Position numbers and translations under genes: made by a program
Assembly (NCBI GenBank): GCA_030386875.1
Contig: CM059567.1
Location: 53,056,020-53,120,019, forward strand
Direction of reading: 5' to 3'
Length of the DNA: 64,000 nt
From: Morinoia aosen
Taxonomy: Eukaryota > Arthropoda > Malacostraca > Amphipoda > Talitridae
In this document: piece after piece, positions 1 to 13,682 of the stretch
Layout of the letters: each line of letters begins with the position of its first letter
Numbering within the stretch: the first letter of the stretch is position 1
The notes under the pieces: generated by a model
What the model saw: the letters and a program-made list of their open reading frames with translations, nothing else
What the model was told of the DNA's origin: nothing
Database searches by the model: none

Positions 1-3000
1 GCTATGTGGACCTGAGCTACTCCAAGTTCGCTTTAACTCTACTCGTTAGCTTTCGCTCGGACTGGGCCTTACAAATTCTGCACTCTGTAACCTCATTTCC
101 ATAGTCAAAGAGATCATGCTTTGGTTGGAATTGGTAGGCCTGGATGCCTGCTTCCATGCCTGTGTCGCTTCAGTGTTGTTATTTGCATACATTTTGCTCG
201 GTACGTTTCCACCATTTTCAGTACGTTAATCGATGAGAATTTCTGAATACGTTGAACAAATGTATAGATAGTACATCAATAGTCAGACCATTCTGGCGAA
301 AATCTACAAAGTGTCTGTGTTTGGGAAGAAATGTCACGTTTGAGTCGCCCCAAAAAATCAAGGAATCTCTGAATACTTCCGCTTTTTCAGTATTCATGTT
401 TCAATCAGAGGATTGCGGGCATAAGGGACTATGAAATTTTTATCTTATTTATTTTGCAAGTAGCCGCGTGCAGGCGACCGCAGGGACGCTCCATATGACC
501 TTTTCTGAGACGCGTCCTGCATTCTCCCAAACCGTGATTCTGGACCAGGAGCAGCAGGTCTCTCATGGGAAGACTTGAAATTTCATAGAGAAACTTCATA
601 AGAAAATACTGCGGAGCTACGCTCAAAATTCCAAAATCTAATCAAGCGTCCCGTGCTGGATAATACGAGCACGAACAAAAGGTTACGGCTGATAACTTTT
701 CGTGCATCATCTTGTTAAATTTCAACTCGGATGTAAACAACGACATCGCGTGGACTGTACAGGCTTATTGAGACAAAATTTTAATGTCAAAGTCCAAAAT
801 AACTGATATTATGAAGTCCAAAACGATTGATATCATGAAGAAAATGCACAATGCGGCTAAATAACTTCAGTAGAAAGCTTTTCAGCTCATTTGACAATTA
901 TTAAGTAGAATTTTTATTGCAAGTTCAAACGTTTCAATTATATAAATGTGTTGTGAACACGCGAGGTTTACTATAATCCACAGATATTTTTGGAAACGGA
1001 TGCAAATGTTTATTTATTTTCATTGCTCTCAGAATATGACATTGCTATTTTCATGAAAATATATCATCATTTGTTATTTCAGACTCAGTGCCAAATATTG
1101 CAAAATATTATTATTATTATTATTTCAGTGCAAAATGTCAAGAACAAACTACTGTTTTGAAATTATTTCCGCGCAGTAAGCTCTCCAGCAAACTGAACTG
1201 ACAAGTTTTCTCGACGCAACAAAGAGTTCTGGCTTTGAAGCCCTTCGGCAGTTTTTCAAAGTATTCCTTTTGTAACAAAAGCCAATACATTTTTTCCGTT
1301 AGTTAGTTGTCTGAAAATGCTGGAAGTAGCATTCACTTTATATTTAGAGAAAATATTTAATTGAGATTTTCCAGGAGTGAACACAAGTAGCAAAGGCCCG
1401 AAAAATAATAGCCACAGATTGTTAGTTCGATGTTTCATTATTATTGAGTCTCATAAAAATATGGACCAAGTATACTTCAATTGACTCCAAATTTGCAAAC
1501 TCAGCCCCAGGTGTACTTTACGGACACCAGTGTTAATATAAGTGTAGTTTAAGGAAACCAGCGGATTTTTAAATGTATGTATCCAACGGTGTTCTGCATA
1601 TCTTGTCTGCAACCAAAATGAAATAATTCTTTTCTATAATACGAAGACACCCGATGAAGCTGTTGTCCTTAAAGTATACTTGATCCCAAAATATTAATAT
1701 TCTTGTTACAGATTGTATTGTATTCAGCTGCTCGTGCGTCAGTCTTTTATTTACTCATTTTCACTGATACTCATTTGCTCATTTTTTATTAAAATCCCAA
1801 TGAAAAAAATATGCCATCTTGTTTACCGACTGTTTGTACTGTATATATTGTAACTCAGTACATGGTGGTAGTTGAAAGTCCTTATGCGGAGAGATTCTTT
1901 TGCTTAAGAATTCCTATTTCACATTTGTTTTCATCATTGAGAAATCTGTTTTCAAAATTTCTAAAGTAGCATTTCATTTTCAAATTCTTATAAATATATT
2001 TTTATCCATTGTGCGGTATCCAGAAAAATATTCTCCACTCTTCCTCACTGTTATCAAAAAGAACTGTCCCACATTTATTCATTCAAGGACCTTTGTTTGA
2101 AGCGAACATAACGTATATCGTTCTCAGACGATACGAATGAGAAATTCTTCAGATCTATTGAAAATATGACACCATTACCTCAATTGAAAGCTGCTCTCAG
2201 GATTTTTCTTAAGAATATACTCATAAATAATGATAGTTATGCCGCTTGAGTGAGACATGAATGCAGTACAACATCCCAACAGCGCTACAGAGTTAACATA
2301 TATTGGTGGCACGTCGTGCGTTACAGTGGCTGTTGTAGAAGGATATTGTGCGCAGGATGTTGGCGAGATAAATATTCCTGCGTTGCACAAAAGCTCCCAG
2401 TAATGAAGGTCATTATGCACAGAAAGCGCCAGCCCTGCGCTGCCTCTCCACTTTTGAAGACTATCAAAAGCTGCAATAAATTTCAGATCTGGGCAGAATC
2501 GCTGAAATCGAACGGTGTGCAAATGAAGAGAATACTTACTGAACAAAATAACCTAAAGTGAAGCAATGTTTTATCCAAGAAAGCCAAAATAATACTATGT
2601 AAGAGAGTTAGGACGATCGTAAAAACTTTTTGTAAACATGGATAGTAAAATAGCAGGGCTTCTGATAGTTGTTACATGAAGACTATTCAAATACTACCAT
2701 CCCGAGTACTGAATTTCAACGAGAATTTAATAGCCTAAACTTTCTTATATCATAACATTAAATTTTCAAAATTTTCTGAACAGTAATGAAAAATCTGAGC
2801 AGGAACGCGATCACGGTGTGGGTGGCCAAGTTTCCATTCGCCCACCATCGCTTGTTGTATTTTTTTAAGATACTTCATCAGCTTCGTGCGTTTTGTTACC
2901 ATTTTTCATATAATCGTGTTACCGAGTTTATTTTGTGTATCTGAGCAGCAGCTACGTATGAACAATATTGCAGCATGCTGATACGAAAAATTCCTAGTAG

Positions 3001-4319
3001 TTAATGAATTAACTGTCAGATATAAATAATACATAATACTCATTATGGCCCCCCTCTTACACCGTGACAACGCTGAACTCTGATAATTTCGGAACCGTAT
3101 CTTCTGAAAAATGACTTATCTTTACAGACAACTAGCACATAGTGAATCAAGCTCTGGTAGCGCGTTAGAGGGTCTCAAACTTTAGCGTAACTTTACAGAC
3201 ACAAGCTGAGCGTATGGTGCAAGGAGAGACACGTGCGTCCTGGTCGTAACACAGCTATTATACACAACAAATTGAATAGTATTTGCTCTCCAACTTATCA
3301 CAATTGGAGTGCCCAAACGTTGGTTTGGCTTAGCTACAACTTATTATGTATGTACATGAAAATTGATCAAATTTATGTTCAATACAAGCTAATAACCTAG
3401 AACTAACGAAGGAACTATGCACTGTCTTGATACTGCATGCATAAAGCAAATATTTCTCATATCTTTGCTGATGATGGCTTGTGCGATGTTCGAAAGAACA
3501 TTTTCTCTGTACTGAACTTATTCAAAACTCTGACGCACCTCTGACTTTTAGTACAAAGATTTTTGTGTTACTTCCGTGTTTTTTGTGCTTCAAATTCAAT
3601 TTCTAGAAGAGCTGCTCCGTTCATTGCAGCGCTGAAACTCAGCTAAATCCAGCAGAATTTGTTAGATTACTGTGAAGTTCAGGATTGATGAGTTAGTCCA
3701 AATGTTGGCGTGTTTGTGTTTAACACTGTAAATCAATAAGAAAATTTGCGTGTTCGTATTTAACATCGCGAATCGATAAGAAAATTTAATAACATGGTAA
3801 TCAAAAATAAAATTTATTAACATGGTAATCAATGACAGCATCCTTATGCACAGAAGTCAGATACTCATTACGGCCATGTAATTCGCATGTCTTCGCCCCG
3901 CTATAAGAGTGATGGACATTATCAAGGTACAATACGCGAGTAAAATTATTGTCAGGTTGCGTAAGATTGGAAGCTCATTCCCACGGGAAATGTTGTAGGT
4001 GTTTCTGAAGACCAGCCATAGCATTGCAGCGGAGTTGTAAGATGTGCGCTCGTATTCAGTCTTGCTACAGAAATGCACTCATTTCTTAGTCTTTTATAAG
4101 CCTATTGGGAACATGAGATCCTCTTCCTCCGTGCTAGGGAGAAGAGAAACTACAGAAAACTTTTTAGCATTCAGTGTCCCGGGAATACAATGATGGCAAC
4201 AATTTGCTTGACATCGGACAAGTATGCAACGTAGTTCTCAAAGGTATGAAGTGTAAGATATGGAGGTTACAGGGATGCTACGCAATGCGGCGCTCACAGT
4301 TTCCTTTTTTGGGGCTGAA
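1..4319. other. Intron or flanking DNA, no gene recognised
   Basis: This AT-rich DNA is probably part of the intron after the Ig domain 2 exon. A short ATT microsatellite lies near 1108-1126. The longest open frames overlap each other on both strands at 2175-2561 (123 and 103 codons). They show no recognisable domain, no splice context and no homology I know, so I do not call them genes. Confidence 0.5.
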
Positions 4320-4326
4320 GTATAAC

Positions 4327-5120
4327 CGTACATCACTAGTATAGCAGTACATCACGGGTATAGCAGTACATCACGGGTATAGCAGTACATCACGAGTATA
4401 GCAGTACATCACGAGTATAGCAGTACATCACGAGTACACCAGTACATCACGAGTATAACCGTATATAACAAGTATAGCAGTACATCACTTGTATAGCAGT
4501 ACATCACGTGTATAGCAGTACATCACTAGTATAGCAGTACATCACTAGTATAGCAGTACATCACTAGTATAGCAGTACATCACGAGTATAGCAGTACATC
4601 ACGGTATAGCAGTACATCACGAGTATAGCAGTACATCACGGTATAGCAGTACATCACGAGTATAGCAGTACATCACGGTATAGCAGTACATCACGAGTAT
4701 AGCAGTACATCACTAGTATAGCAGTACATCACGGGTATAGCAGTACATCACGGTATAGCAGTACATCACGAGTATAGCAGTACATCACGAGTACACCAGT
4801 ACATCACGAGTATAAGCGTATATAACAAGTATAGCAGTACATCACTTGTATAGCAGTACATCACGGGTATAGCAGTACATCACTAGTATAGCAGTACATC
4901 ACTAGTATAGCAGTACATCACGGGTATAGCAGTACATCACGGTATAGCAGTACATCACGAGTATAGCAGTACATCACGAGTACACCAGTACATCACGAGT
5001 ATAACCGTATATAACAAGTATAGCAGTTCATCACTAGTATAGCAGTCCATCACGACTCGATTCACGAGTATAGCAGTCCATCACGACTCGATTCACGAGT
5101 ATAGCAGTACATCACGAATA
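4327..5120. repeat. Minisatellite, about 19-bp unit, roughly 40 copies
   Basis: The unit is TATAGCAGTACATCACGAG with variants ending CGGG, CTAG, CTTG or a shortened CGG form. A longer block containing ACACCAGTACATCACGAG, then a GTATATAACAAG spacer, recurs near 4431, 4791 and 4981, so the array has higher-order structure. The right edge repeats a GACTCGATTC block twice before the pattern decays. No gene is seen inside. Confidence 0.95.
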
Positions 5121-8100
5121 CAACATGAAATACTAGCTCTGCTATGAAATACTCAAGGCCCCATTATACTTTCAATAATTTTTATGCTTCCATGCATAAA
5201 TTGAATACTGCGGTCTGATAAGAATTTTTCACTTACTACAAGTTTGAAAAAGTATTAGATCTTAACTGAACTGAACTGATACGCATTTAACAAAGCCTAA
5301 AATTAAATTTTTAAACTCTACAAGAAGCAGATCCGTATTCAGGGCCAAGATCTCATTTAGAGCCGAACGCATGGCATTGGGGAGCGCCAGCACGCTGTAG
5401 TTAAGACTTAACTCAGCGGAAATTTGCGAGTGAACAGCTGCTGAAGTTTCTCACCCTAGGCCTTGAGTGTCCGATGAGGTTTGCAATATTCTGGGTGACT
5501 CTAATTTGAGGTGGCGCCGAATAGATTGGGTCTACTGTGATCCAAATTGAGTTGTGCCGAGTTACGCCGACGACCAAAGTTTTAGGTGCCCCGAGAATCT
5601 CTTAATTCTAGAGAGGGAGGAAGCTGTCATCGCAATTCCCTGACGTGTGGCTCAAGGTAAAGCGAGCTATTAAGACTCTTCCTAAGTCCAAACGACACTG
5701 GTAACGCTTTCTCGAGCCCTCCATTACGCGAGTTGTGCTGCTCTTGCAGACTCTCAATTCAGCTCTTTGCCAAGTATGGGATCAGGGGCGGGCGTCCGCA
5801 GCCCCCAACTGCTTCGGCGCTGATCGAAATACTTTGGACAACTTTAAAGTGTGCTGCGAAAATACAAGAATTACTTTCGGTGCCCCGCTCCCAGGATTTA
5901 CGTGTGATGATGACGCGCATCCCTGGTGTCGACCGGGCATCGCTGCCTGATGGTTTTCATCAAATATCGGACACAGTTCACTTGTTCTTATTGGTTAAAG
6001 GGGACCAAACTGTCAGCTCGGTGTTCGCAGCGTAATGAATTTACGGCGCGGTGCGAGAGAAGCGATGCAGTTCTAAATACATAGAGGAAGCGGCAGGACG
6101 CCATGTTGAATCAGTGCAATAATTATTGTTAGTCGAGCCATGTTTTATTGTTCTAAACACTTACGGAAAATTTACATTACTACATAAGTCTTCTACAAAA
6201 CAGTAAATTATAAGTTCTCAAAGTGTAGCTTAAAAACGGAAATTTTCAGTAGAACGAAAGCAATAAAACCATTTTAATTTTTGAACACATGCATCTGATA
6301 ATTTTCACTATTAAATGTATTTGATTTACTGGCATTTCCTTACAGTATATCCCAGCCTCAAAACGATGCTGGGTTACTCTAAAGTTTTTGAAATTAGCTA
6401 GATGAGAGATCACCTCGAACTATCATCGCATAGTATTCGAAATTATTCCCCACCGTGGATTGACTGGAGCATGTCAGGGCATATGCGCTCCGTCTTGCCT
6501 AGGATGATATGGCAGTGTTTGTTTCCCTTAAGGCCAATGCTGTCACGGCTCCGCAGTATCATTTATCTTTGGAAGGTCGGCAAGCAGAGACATCAGTCTC
6601 CAGAGATCGGGTTCGTGTCTATGCAATGTTTACAGAGGGTATCGCCGAGTGCAGCTTATCCTCCTTCTCCTCCTCCTCGGCGCCCTACATTTCTGATCAA
6701 GGGACTACTGTACTGTTCAGTTCAGTTTGCTTCCACCGCAACGTAGGCGTGCAACTTGAGCTCAATGTCACTAGATGTGCTCCTTTTTTGTCTCCGAGAA
6801 GTTACGATCCAAGAATTGCTCCTTAGCCGCCACAATTTAGAGCCGCTGCACCCTGCGTAGCTGCTCTAATTTCCGAACGATGCATTATTTCAAAATAAAG
6901 CGAAAATACGACGCAAGATATTCGGCAAAGCTCGAAGCGCTCGGTGAATTAGGCGGACGATGGTGCGTGCTTCTGAATTATGGATGAAGCTACTTAATAT
7001 TCAACCAGCCATTTAGGCATGCAAAGCGAAATGGAGGACGAGTTCCCTTCAATATATTCTTGAGAGAATTTATTTTTACATTCGCGTTTAGCTTATGTGT
7101 ACTAATTGGTAATCGCTCTCGGCACACGGAAGCCCTGTTCTCAGCCATCGAATCCTCTCATGTAACGACTCGATTAGACAGGTTAAATATATACAAAAAA
7201 TTTTCGGTTTTCATGAGCATATAACCGAGAAATATAAATAGCCTAAAAATAGATACTAGGACTGAAAACGCTCAAATGATCAATTCTTCTTGATAAAATG
7301 GTATTCTTAGGTATCAGAAATGAAAGCATGTTCGAATGTCGAGGAAATTTTTCGTATATTTTTAAATTGTTTTCAAATCAACTCTAGGTGAAATATTGTA
7401 TAGATGTTTAGGTGATTTTCTAACCACCCATAGCTAATATATTGTATAGATATTCAAGTTATTTACTAATCATCCATTCCTAAAATGTTGTATTGTTGTT
7501 CAAGTTATTTCCTAATAAGCCATTTAAAAAATGTTGCGTTGATGTTCAAGTTATTTCAAAATCAGCCTTTGTTGATTTGGAAATATCCTAATCTGTACCC
7601 TAAGCATTCTTCAGAGTACCCTAAGTGAGTTAGGTAGGTAGGCCCTGTGACTCAATTCCGCCTTTTGGGAGGGCTGCATTTCATTAGCTGTGGAAGCAGG
7701 CAGTACAATTTTGCGTGAATTTTAAGTCTTTCCCTTATGTATCGAGAGTTCAAAGTCTAGTCACCTTTAGAAACAGTTAATGAATCTGGTACGGGAAGCT
7801 ACTGCTTCCACAGTGTGCTGGCGCGGTAGTTTCTAGTCCTGAGTTCGAGTCTCGCAAACTCTTCGTACATTTATTTTTTTTAAGTCTTTTCCCAAAACTT
7901 CCTTTAAAAATATCAATCTGCAAGACTGCAGGTATATAATGACAAACATCGTGCTTGAAAGTTAGAGTTCATTGCGTCGAGCGTAAACACTCGTCAAGAG
8001 TAGGTATCGAGGTTTCAAATCGGACTAATGAATGGACATAAAATATGTGAATATTTGTTACTGATTGGAATGAAATTAAGGTGCCTAATAGGCAAATTAT

Positions 8101-9420
8101 TCTAAAATGAAAATGACCAATAAACCGTTATTTATGCGTATGCAAAACTTTCTAATACATTTAAAGATAACAATTTTGCTAGAAATTTTTTCAGTGTCCT
8201 TTAAAATGTTTAAAAGCACTGAAAACGTCCATTAATTTAACTCTATTTGCAGTAAACTCAGTTGCAACCTCAATTTAAGGAAATAAACATCCCTTCACCT
8301 TAACATCATGACAGGCTGACTTACGAACACTCTACCTAAAGTTGATTTCTAAAATGTCTATCTGATCTTAAACTTCCAGATCACGTACATGTTTATACCG
8401 TTATAAAAGGTTGAAGTCTTGGAACTACTGCATGAATGTGCAAATTGAAGCGTCCAATTTGTAAATAACCATCGGAAAAAAAGACGTACTAAAATGTGTA
8501 ATGTACAAGAGTGCATTGAAAAGTCCCAATGATCATTATAAACAAGTTAAACAATTTAATTTAATTATCGATTTCAATCATCATCATAGTATTCCTGAAA
8601 TGAAGATGTTAGTGAATTTTGAGCTATATTTGTTGTACCTGATTTTTTATCCCCATCGCAAAAACTTGTTCCACCATAAAGAACCTATGGCAGATTCCTT
8701 AACACTTGACTACGTAGACGTTTGAGTCTAAAGAAAGGCATCCTCATTGAACAAAAATATCAGCTGCACGATAGTGGACCGAGAAACTGGCAGAAGATAG
8801 AAAGAGGACAAAAATGTTTTCTTGGAAAAAATACACTGTCCGGCTCATTAGTAAACGAAACCTTTAAAGAAAATCGACTGAGTTTTTAAATTGTTTTTGA
8901 ACTATTAGAATAAGTTAATGATTTAAATTTGAACTTCAGTTATAAAATTACGCCGATGCCAGTTAGAATTTGTCTAATATAAATATTGTTAGAATTATTT
9001 CTTATAAAGGACATGGTGGGAACAGGAAAAGAGCCCCATTAATTAATTGACGGCAGAAAAATGTATTTCTTCGACAACTGTAATTAGTTAGGCTGAAATA
9101 GTAATTATTAAAAATTTTCTCAGCAACAACAATAAAGTAAAATAATTCGAACGTTTTAATAATGTGTCAATTAAAATAGAATGATGCAGCTCGTTAAACT
9201 AAAATAGAATAAAAAAGCTTTTAAGCTGGAGATTGAAATAAATCTGCAGAGTTGTGACTGGCTGAGATGAGCGGAGCAAGAGCGACTGATGCTGATCGAT
9301 AGGGAATTTTAGTAAGCTTTGGGAATAATGACGATTATCGCTAGATGAATTATAATGTGAAGGGAATGGATATGCTAAGATACGTTAAAGGCCTATAATT
9401 AGTTTAAACACACACACGCA
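5121..9420. other. Intron or flanking DNA with two GC-richer patches, no gene recognised
   Basis: The stretches 5330-6050 and 6400-7170 are less AT-rich than their surroundings and hold open frames of 70-114 codons (for example 5733-6035 and 6402-6826, plus strand) that overlap one another in different frames. None shows a domain I know. A short tRNA-like box A/box B pair lies at 7819-7853. The remainder is plain AT-rich sequence. Confidence 0.45.
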
Positions 9421-9425
9421 TGCAC

Positions 9426-9426
<1 letters not shown>

Positions 9427-9519
<93 letters not shown>

Positions 9520-9532
9520 GTATATATATATA
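9427..9532. repeat. TA dinucleotide microsatellite
   Basis: An almost pure TA run of about 80 bases follows a short CA/CATA stretch, with one ATATACAG interruption before a second short TA run. Length is likely to vary between individuals and may be imprecise in the assembly. Confidence 0.95.
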
Positions 9533-10493
9533 TGTAACACTATATAAGATACTTAAAAAGTACAGTATACATTCATGAAGCTTTCAGTTCCATTAGACGC
9601 TGACATCGAGGCACGAAGCTGCAATCATGATAGGTATCAGGGATATAAATTTGTAATTAACCTGTCAACCTTCAACTGAAGGTAAAAATTGAGTTCCAGA
9701 GCCTGTGGCACTGAATCAGATAAAGTTCAATATCGAATTAAGGCTTGCGATTACGACACCAACACTTTCATTAAAGTTCGAGGTCGAAGGAAATCGTGGA
9801 ATCAAACTTGGAGTAAGAATACGCTTACATGAACAAGCACAAAGAAGACAATTCGATTACTGAGGTGTAAAGGTGACTGAGGGAAGGAACATTCGCTGTA
9901 TCTATGCTTGTTTAAACAATATAAAACTCTCCCTCCTGTGCAGCGTACACGTACACAGGAAAATTGTTCATCCACTTTTGAAAAGCTTGAATAGAGAGTC
10001 GCCTTCGATGCGTAGAACACAAGACTGATATAGCTGGATTTAAGGGACTCTTCCAGAGATAATAGCAGAATGACTACAAAGGCGAACGTAGCGCTGGTAA
10101 TTAAAGATTAAACGAAAAATTCACGAGTTCTCTCACTTGAGAAAATCTTACGAAGGTGAGAATTTATTTTCAATGATAATGTGCAGGATTGACACTTAGC
10201 TGAGGAACTATTGATATCGTAGTGCTTGGATTCATCTAAAAACGGCTGTTGCTGAAACAGCAACAAAACGTTCTCAAAACATCAAATACAAAAGGTACGC
10301 CGAAAAAAATTCACAACGAAATTTTCAAGGCTTAAAAAGAAAATATATGAATAACCATGGCAATAGAATCACAAACACATTTTTCATGAGACGTTCATAG
10401 ACTAGGCATTTCAATACAAAATACCCGCTGAACAACGAGCGTCGTATCAAAACTAAAACTCATCAAGTAGATACTTTGAGGCACTTTCAAGCT
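9533..10493. other. Intron DNA, nothing recognised
   Basis: AT-rich sequence with one 72-codon minus-strand open frame (9802-10020) that has no splice-site framing or family resemblance. I see no feature in it. Confidence 0.4.
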
Positions 10494-10860
10494 TGAGACT
10501 GAATACAGAGCAAATAACTAACGGCACACAGAGCCAATAAGTGACCAGAGAAGCATAGCAAATAACCAACTGAACACAGAGCAAAATGTACCTGAACACC
10601 TAGCGAATGACTAATTGAAACAGAGCGACTAACTAATTGAAACAGAGCCACTAACTAATTGAAACAGAGCGAATAAGTGAACGCAGAGCACATAAGTGAC
10701 CAGAGAAGCAGAGCAAATAACTAACTGAACACAGAGCAAATAAGTACCTGAACACCTAGCAAACAAGTAACTGAACACAGAGCAAATCAGTACCTGAACA
10801 CCTAGCTAACAACAACTGAACGCAGAACCAATTAGTGAGCACAGAATCAAAAGCTACCAG
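10494..10860. repeat. Degenerate tandem repeat beside the Ig domain 2 exon
   Basis: Short related units built on ACTAATTGAAACAGAGCGA and AGTACCTGAACACCTAGC recur with variable spacing (roughly 20-45 bp) and end about 20 bases before the exon donor at 10880. The copies are diverged, so unit length is approximate. On the minus strand this is the start of the intron that follows the exon. Confidence 0.75.
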
Positions 10861-10880
10861 AAAAGCAGCGCGGGACTCAC

Positions 10881-11060
10881 GCAGCACGGAGAGAGTGACG
10901 GAGGCGACGAGGGCGGTGGTGGCGTCCCTCAGCGCGGGATGGCCGCCCCTGCACGAGTACTGCTGGCCGTCGTCCTCAGCGCGCGCCGTCACGTGCAGGC
11001 GGCTCGCCAGCGTCACCAGCCGCCGCTTGCTGCCTGTCTCCTCGTGGTCCTCCTGCTGGC
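10881..11060 (-). CDS. Nephrin-type receptor, exon coding second half of Ig domain 2
   Basis: This 180-nt exon (phase 1 at both ends) follows an acceptor CCCCACACCGCAG and ends at a consensus donor C|GTGAGT. It encodes a charged, possibly loop segment (QQEDHEETGSKRR), a beta-strand LVTLASRLHVTARAEDDG, and the second Ig cysteine in QQYSCRGGHPAL, ending in VASVTLSVL. The pattern Asp-Asp-Gly-x-x-Tyr-x-Cys is the classic Ig closing motif, and the following HPAL resembles the Lys/Pro-Ala-Leu found at this point in nephrin and Sns. The next codon must start with C, compatible with a proline linker into domain 3, but no domain 3 exon is recognisable in the remaining 10.9 kb. The acceptor region is duplicated 89 bp upstream. 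Confidence 0.86.
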
Positions 11061-11263
11061 CTGCGGTGTGGGGTCGCGAGTGGTTCTCACTTGATGTGTA
11101 TACGAACAAACATCATATTTGTGACATGATTTATACACAAAACGCTGACCTGCGGTGGGGTTGCGAGCAGTGGTTCTTACATGATTTATATACGAACAAA
11201 GAGATTAACCATGATTTATATACGAACTGAAGAGCATATTAATGAAATGATTTATACACAAAA
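11059..11263. repeat. Tandem duplication carrying a second copy of the exon acceptor
   Basis: The sequence from the acceptor of the 10881-11060 exon outward (CCTGCGGTG, a GGTCGCGA block, GTGGTTCT, TATACGAACAAA, ATGATTTATACACAAAAC) is repeated beginning 89 bp away at about 11149, with small indels and one extra internal ATGATTTATATACGAAC copy. On the minus strand the outer copy reads CCCCACCGCAG|GTC, a plausible decoy 3' splice site. Its use would add 89 nt and shift the reading frame. Confidence 0.85.
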
Positions 11264-11508
11264 CAAGTTTTTTCATTAACCGTTTCTATACCTTGTTACA
11301 GGTACTGAACCCCGTAAATTTCAAACGTGTAACCCTTCACCGTCGGAAAAAAATGTGTTTTTTTCTTCAAATTTAAGACGTATGTATATAACTGAATACT
11401 GTATTAGTGCACAAACTGTGCCATTTTGAACCCAGAGTTCCAACTCACCGAACACCTGGGGTTCGATCGAACCCAGGTTAAGAACCTCTGGTTTATAGGA
11501 TGTCTTAC

Positions 11509-11604
11509 GTATTTTACTGTTGAGGGTGTCCCACTGTTGAGGGTGTCTTACTGTTGAGGGTGACTTACTGTTGAGGGTGTCTTACTGTTGAGGGTGACTT
11601 ACTT
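11509..11604. repeat. Short minisatellite, about 20-bp unit, five copies
   Basis: The unit is TTACTGTTGAGGGTG followed by ACTTA or TCTTA. It lies within the intron between the two Ig domain 2 exons. Confidence 0.9.
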
Positions 11605-13682
11605 TAGTCTTTTGAACTTCTCAATTTTAGCCCTGGGGAAAACGTACTCGCGCGAACATTTTAGTTCATTTCAAAGAGGAGTAGTGGAAAAACCTGGCAG
11701 AAGGAAGTAATATTATTTACAGAATATAGTTTACTGTGGGGCTAAATTTGGTGAGATTGGAAACGAACTAATTTAATAAGAAATGAGGTTTAAATTGAGA
11801 GATTAGACGATGGAAATCCAACCTCGAGGAACAAATAATTACATTTAATTTCAGACCGGATCTAAAATATTGACCTGCAGTAGGGAAAAGTTTTAGCAGT
11901 TTTCTAAGCTGATGTGTAGTAAATACATATGCGTCAAGAATATTTCCACACTTCAACGAAAAATAATTTCTTGAGTCACTGCAGAACAAAATTTGAATAA
12001 GTTTTCGTCGCTGATGGAAGCCAAATGAAAATTTGCGAGAGGCAGCAGAACTTCAAATAAAACTTCGCAAGAAAAGAGCTCACCAAAGAAGACTTCAGAC
12101 CATCACCAAAAAGTCATGAATATTTGCCGCCCAAAAACTGGGCGTACGAAAAATTCTCTGAATATTTCTTCCACCATTTTTTTAAATACCGTGTTACCAC
12201 TACGGAAGATATGCCACCACAAAACATCTTGTGAGCATGCTCGAATTGTATGCATAAGTTAGCTGAAACCATGAAAAAGTTAAAGAGTTTTATATGAGAT
12301 GTTTAACATCAGACCGATTCAGAATTTCAAGATATTTCCTCGACCCCTACGGTGTATCTAAAATGCTAACAAAAAACTTTTCTAGCGCAGCAAGTTGAGC
12401 AAAAATATTTCTGAAATATCCAGAGATAAAAAGTATCAGTGAAGTTAAAGTACATGGTATAATGACCCTCACGAATATCTTACGTTTCAGAGGTGGGGTA
12501 GTTGAATAGCAAACCCTGTTATATTCGCTCACTTGTGAAGTGAAATACTTTAGCACAGATCTGATAATATTTTGGCACTTTATAAATTCAGATATAAGTT
12601 TTATTCAAATAATCACTGAAATCGGTTCTCCTGTCGAGCTTTCTCCTAAGTTCTGTTTGCGTTCGATGCCAAATTTCTTGCCCTAACACGCTCATATCTT
12701 TGCTTAGGCACTCCAGCGACAGACGAGCGTTACGAGACAAGAAAAGCATGAAGTAAGAGCGCCGACATCTTGGCTGGAGTTAAACAGGCCTCGTAATGAA
12801 GTTACACAGTTTGGAAAGACCTTCCGTAGTCAACGTGAGTGAATAGAATGACGCCATTTTCGCTAAATTACGTCCCAGAATTAGCTCTGAAGCGCCGCTG
12901 CAGAGGCCAATATTGAAATTAAAAGTCGTTGCTGGCGAGCTCAGTTCCAACGAACATAGAGCTGTTCGAAAGGAAGTTAATATTAACGGTTGAGGCGGTG
13001 CTCTAACGCCTGCCAACAGGATAATCAGGGCGGAAGCTCGTGCCGAGGCTGCCAATGAACCTTGATGGGTTTCAGAAGAGCGAGTTTGAACTCGTAAAAT
13101 TAGAAAAATTACTCCCACACTAGACTTTAAAATCCTTTCTTCGAACCCTGGTAGCAGACAATTAGTTTGCTACCGGAGGAGTAGGAAATTAAAGTTGAGC
13201 TCAAACAGTAAATCTTGAAGCCGCGAATGGTGCACGAGAATGAAACTTGCAGCGCACAGTTGAAAATTTGCGGAAATTGCCTCAGGCGTTAGCATGAGAA
13301 CGACGCTGCTCCTCGTGTGGGTTAGCATATTGATTGATCGGAATCAACTATACATACCAGTTGTATTAATGACATCATTATTAACTTCATTAGAACAAAA
13401 CAGCTGGCACTAAAAGTTCACAGGTCGATTTGGATACTCTGTGGGTTGTTTTTTCTGCTTAAACATGCTCATGTTTCTGGGCTGTTGCTTAAATTGCACA
13501 TTTGGCCACCCTGTAGGGAGATGAAACTTAATTCGAAAAAAGCTGAAAATAGAAGATTTTTGGCTGGTAACCAAGTTGACAGGTGAACTTTTACTGCTGT
13601 ATTCACTGCTGCAACAAAGCGAAATGTTTGAAACTCCGGCCCTTGGACCTAATCCAGCTTAATGAGCCCGTGGCTGCTCTGG
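11605..13682. other. Intron DNA, nothing recognised
   Basis: Intron sequence with scattered short open frames (for example 12780-13118, minus, 112 codons) that lack any family signature. A moderately GC-richer patch spans about 12700-13100. No feature can be supported. Confidence 0.4.

Noticed and set aside
2175..2561. Overlapping 123- and 103-codon frames
   Set aside because: Opposite-strand frames covering the same DNA with no recognisable family. This length is expected by chance in 64 kb.
5733..6826. Cys-containing and Ser-rich plus-strand frames in GC-richer patches
   Set aside because: Several frames compete, with no domain, splice sites or conserved pattern that I can name.
7790..7870. 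Possible tRNA gene
   Set aside because: The box B-like GTTCGAGTC is good, but the spacing to box A is far too short and no acceptor stem or anticodon arm can be drawn.
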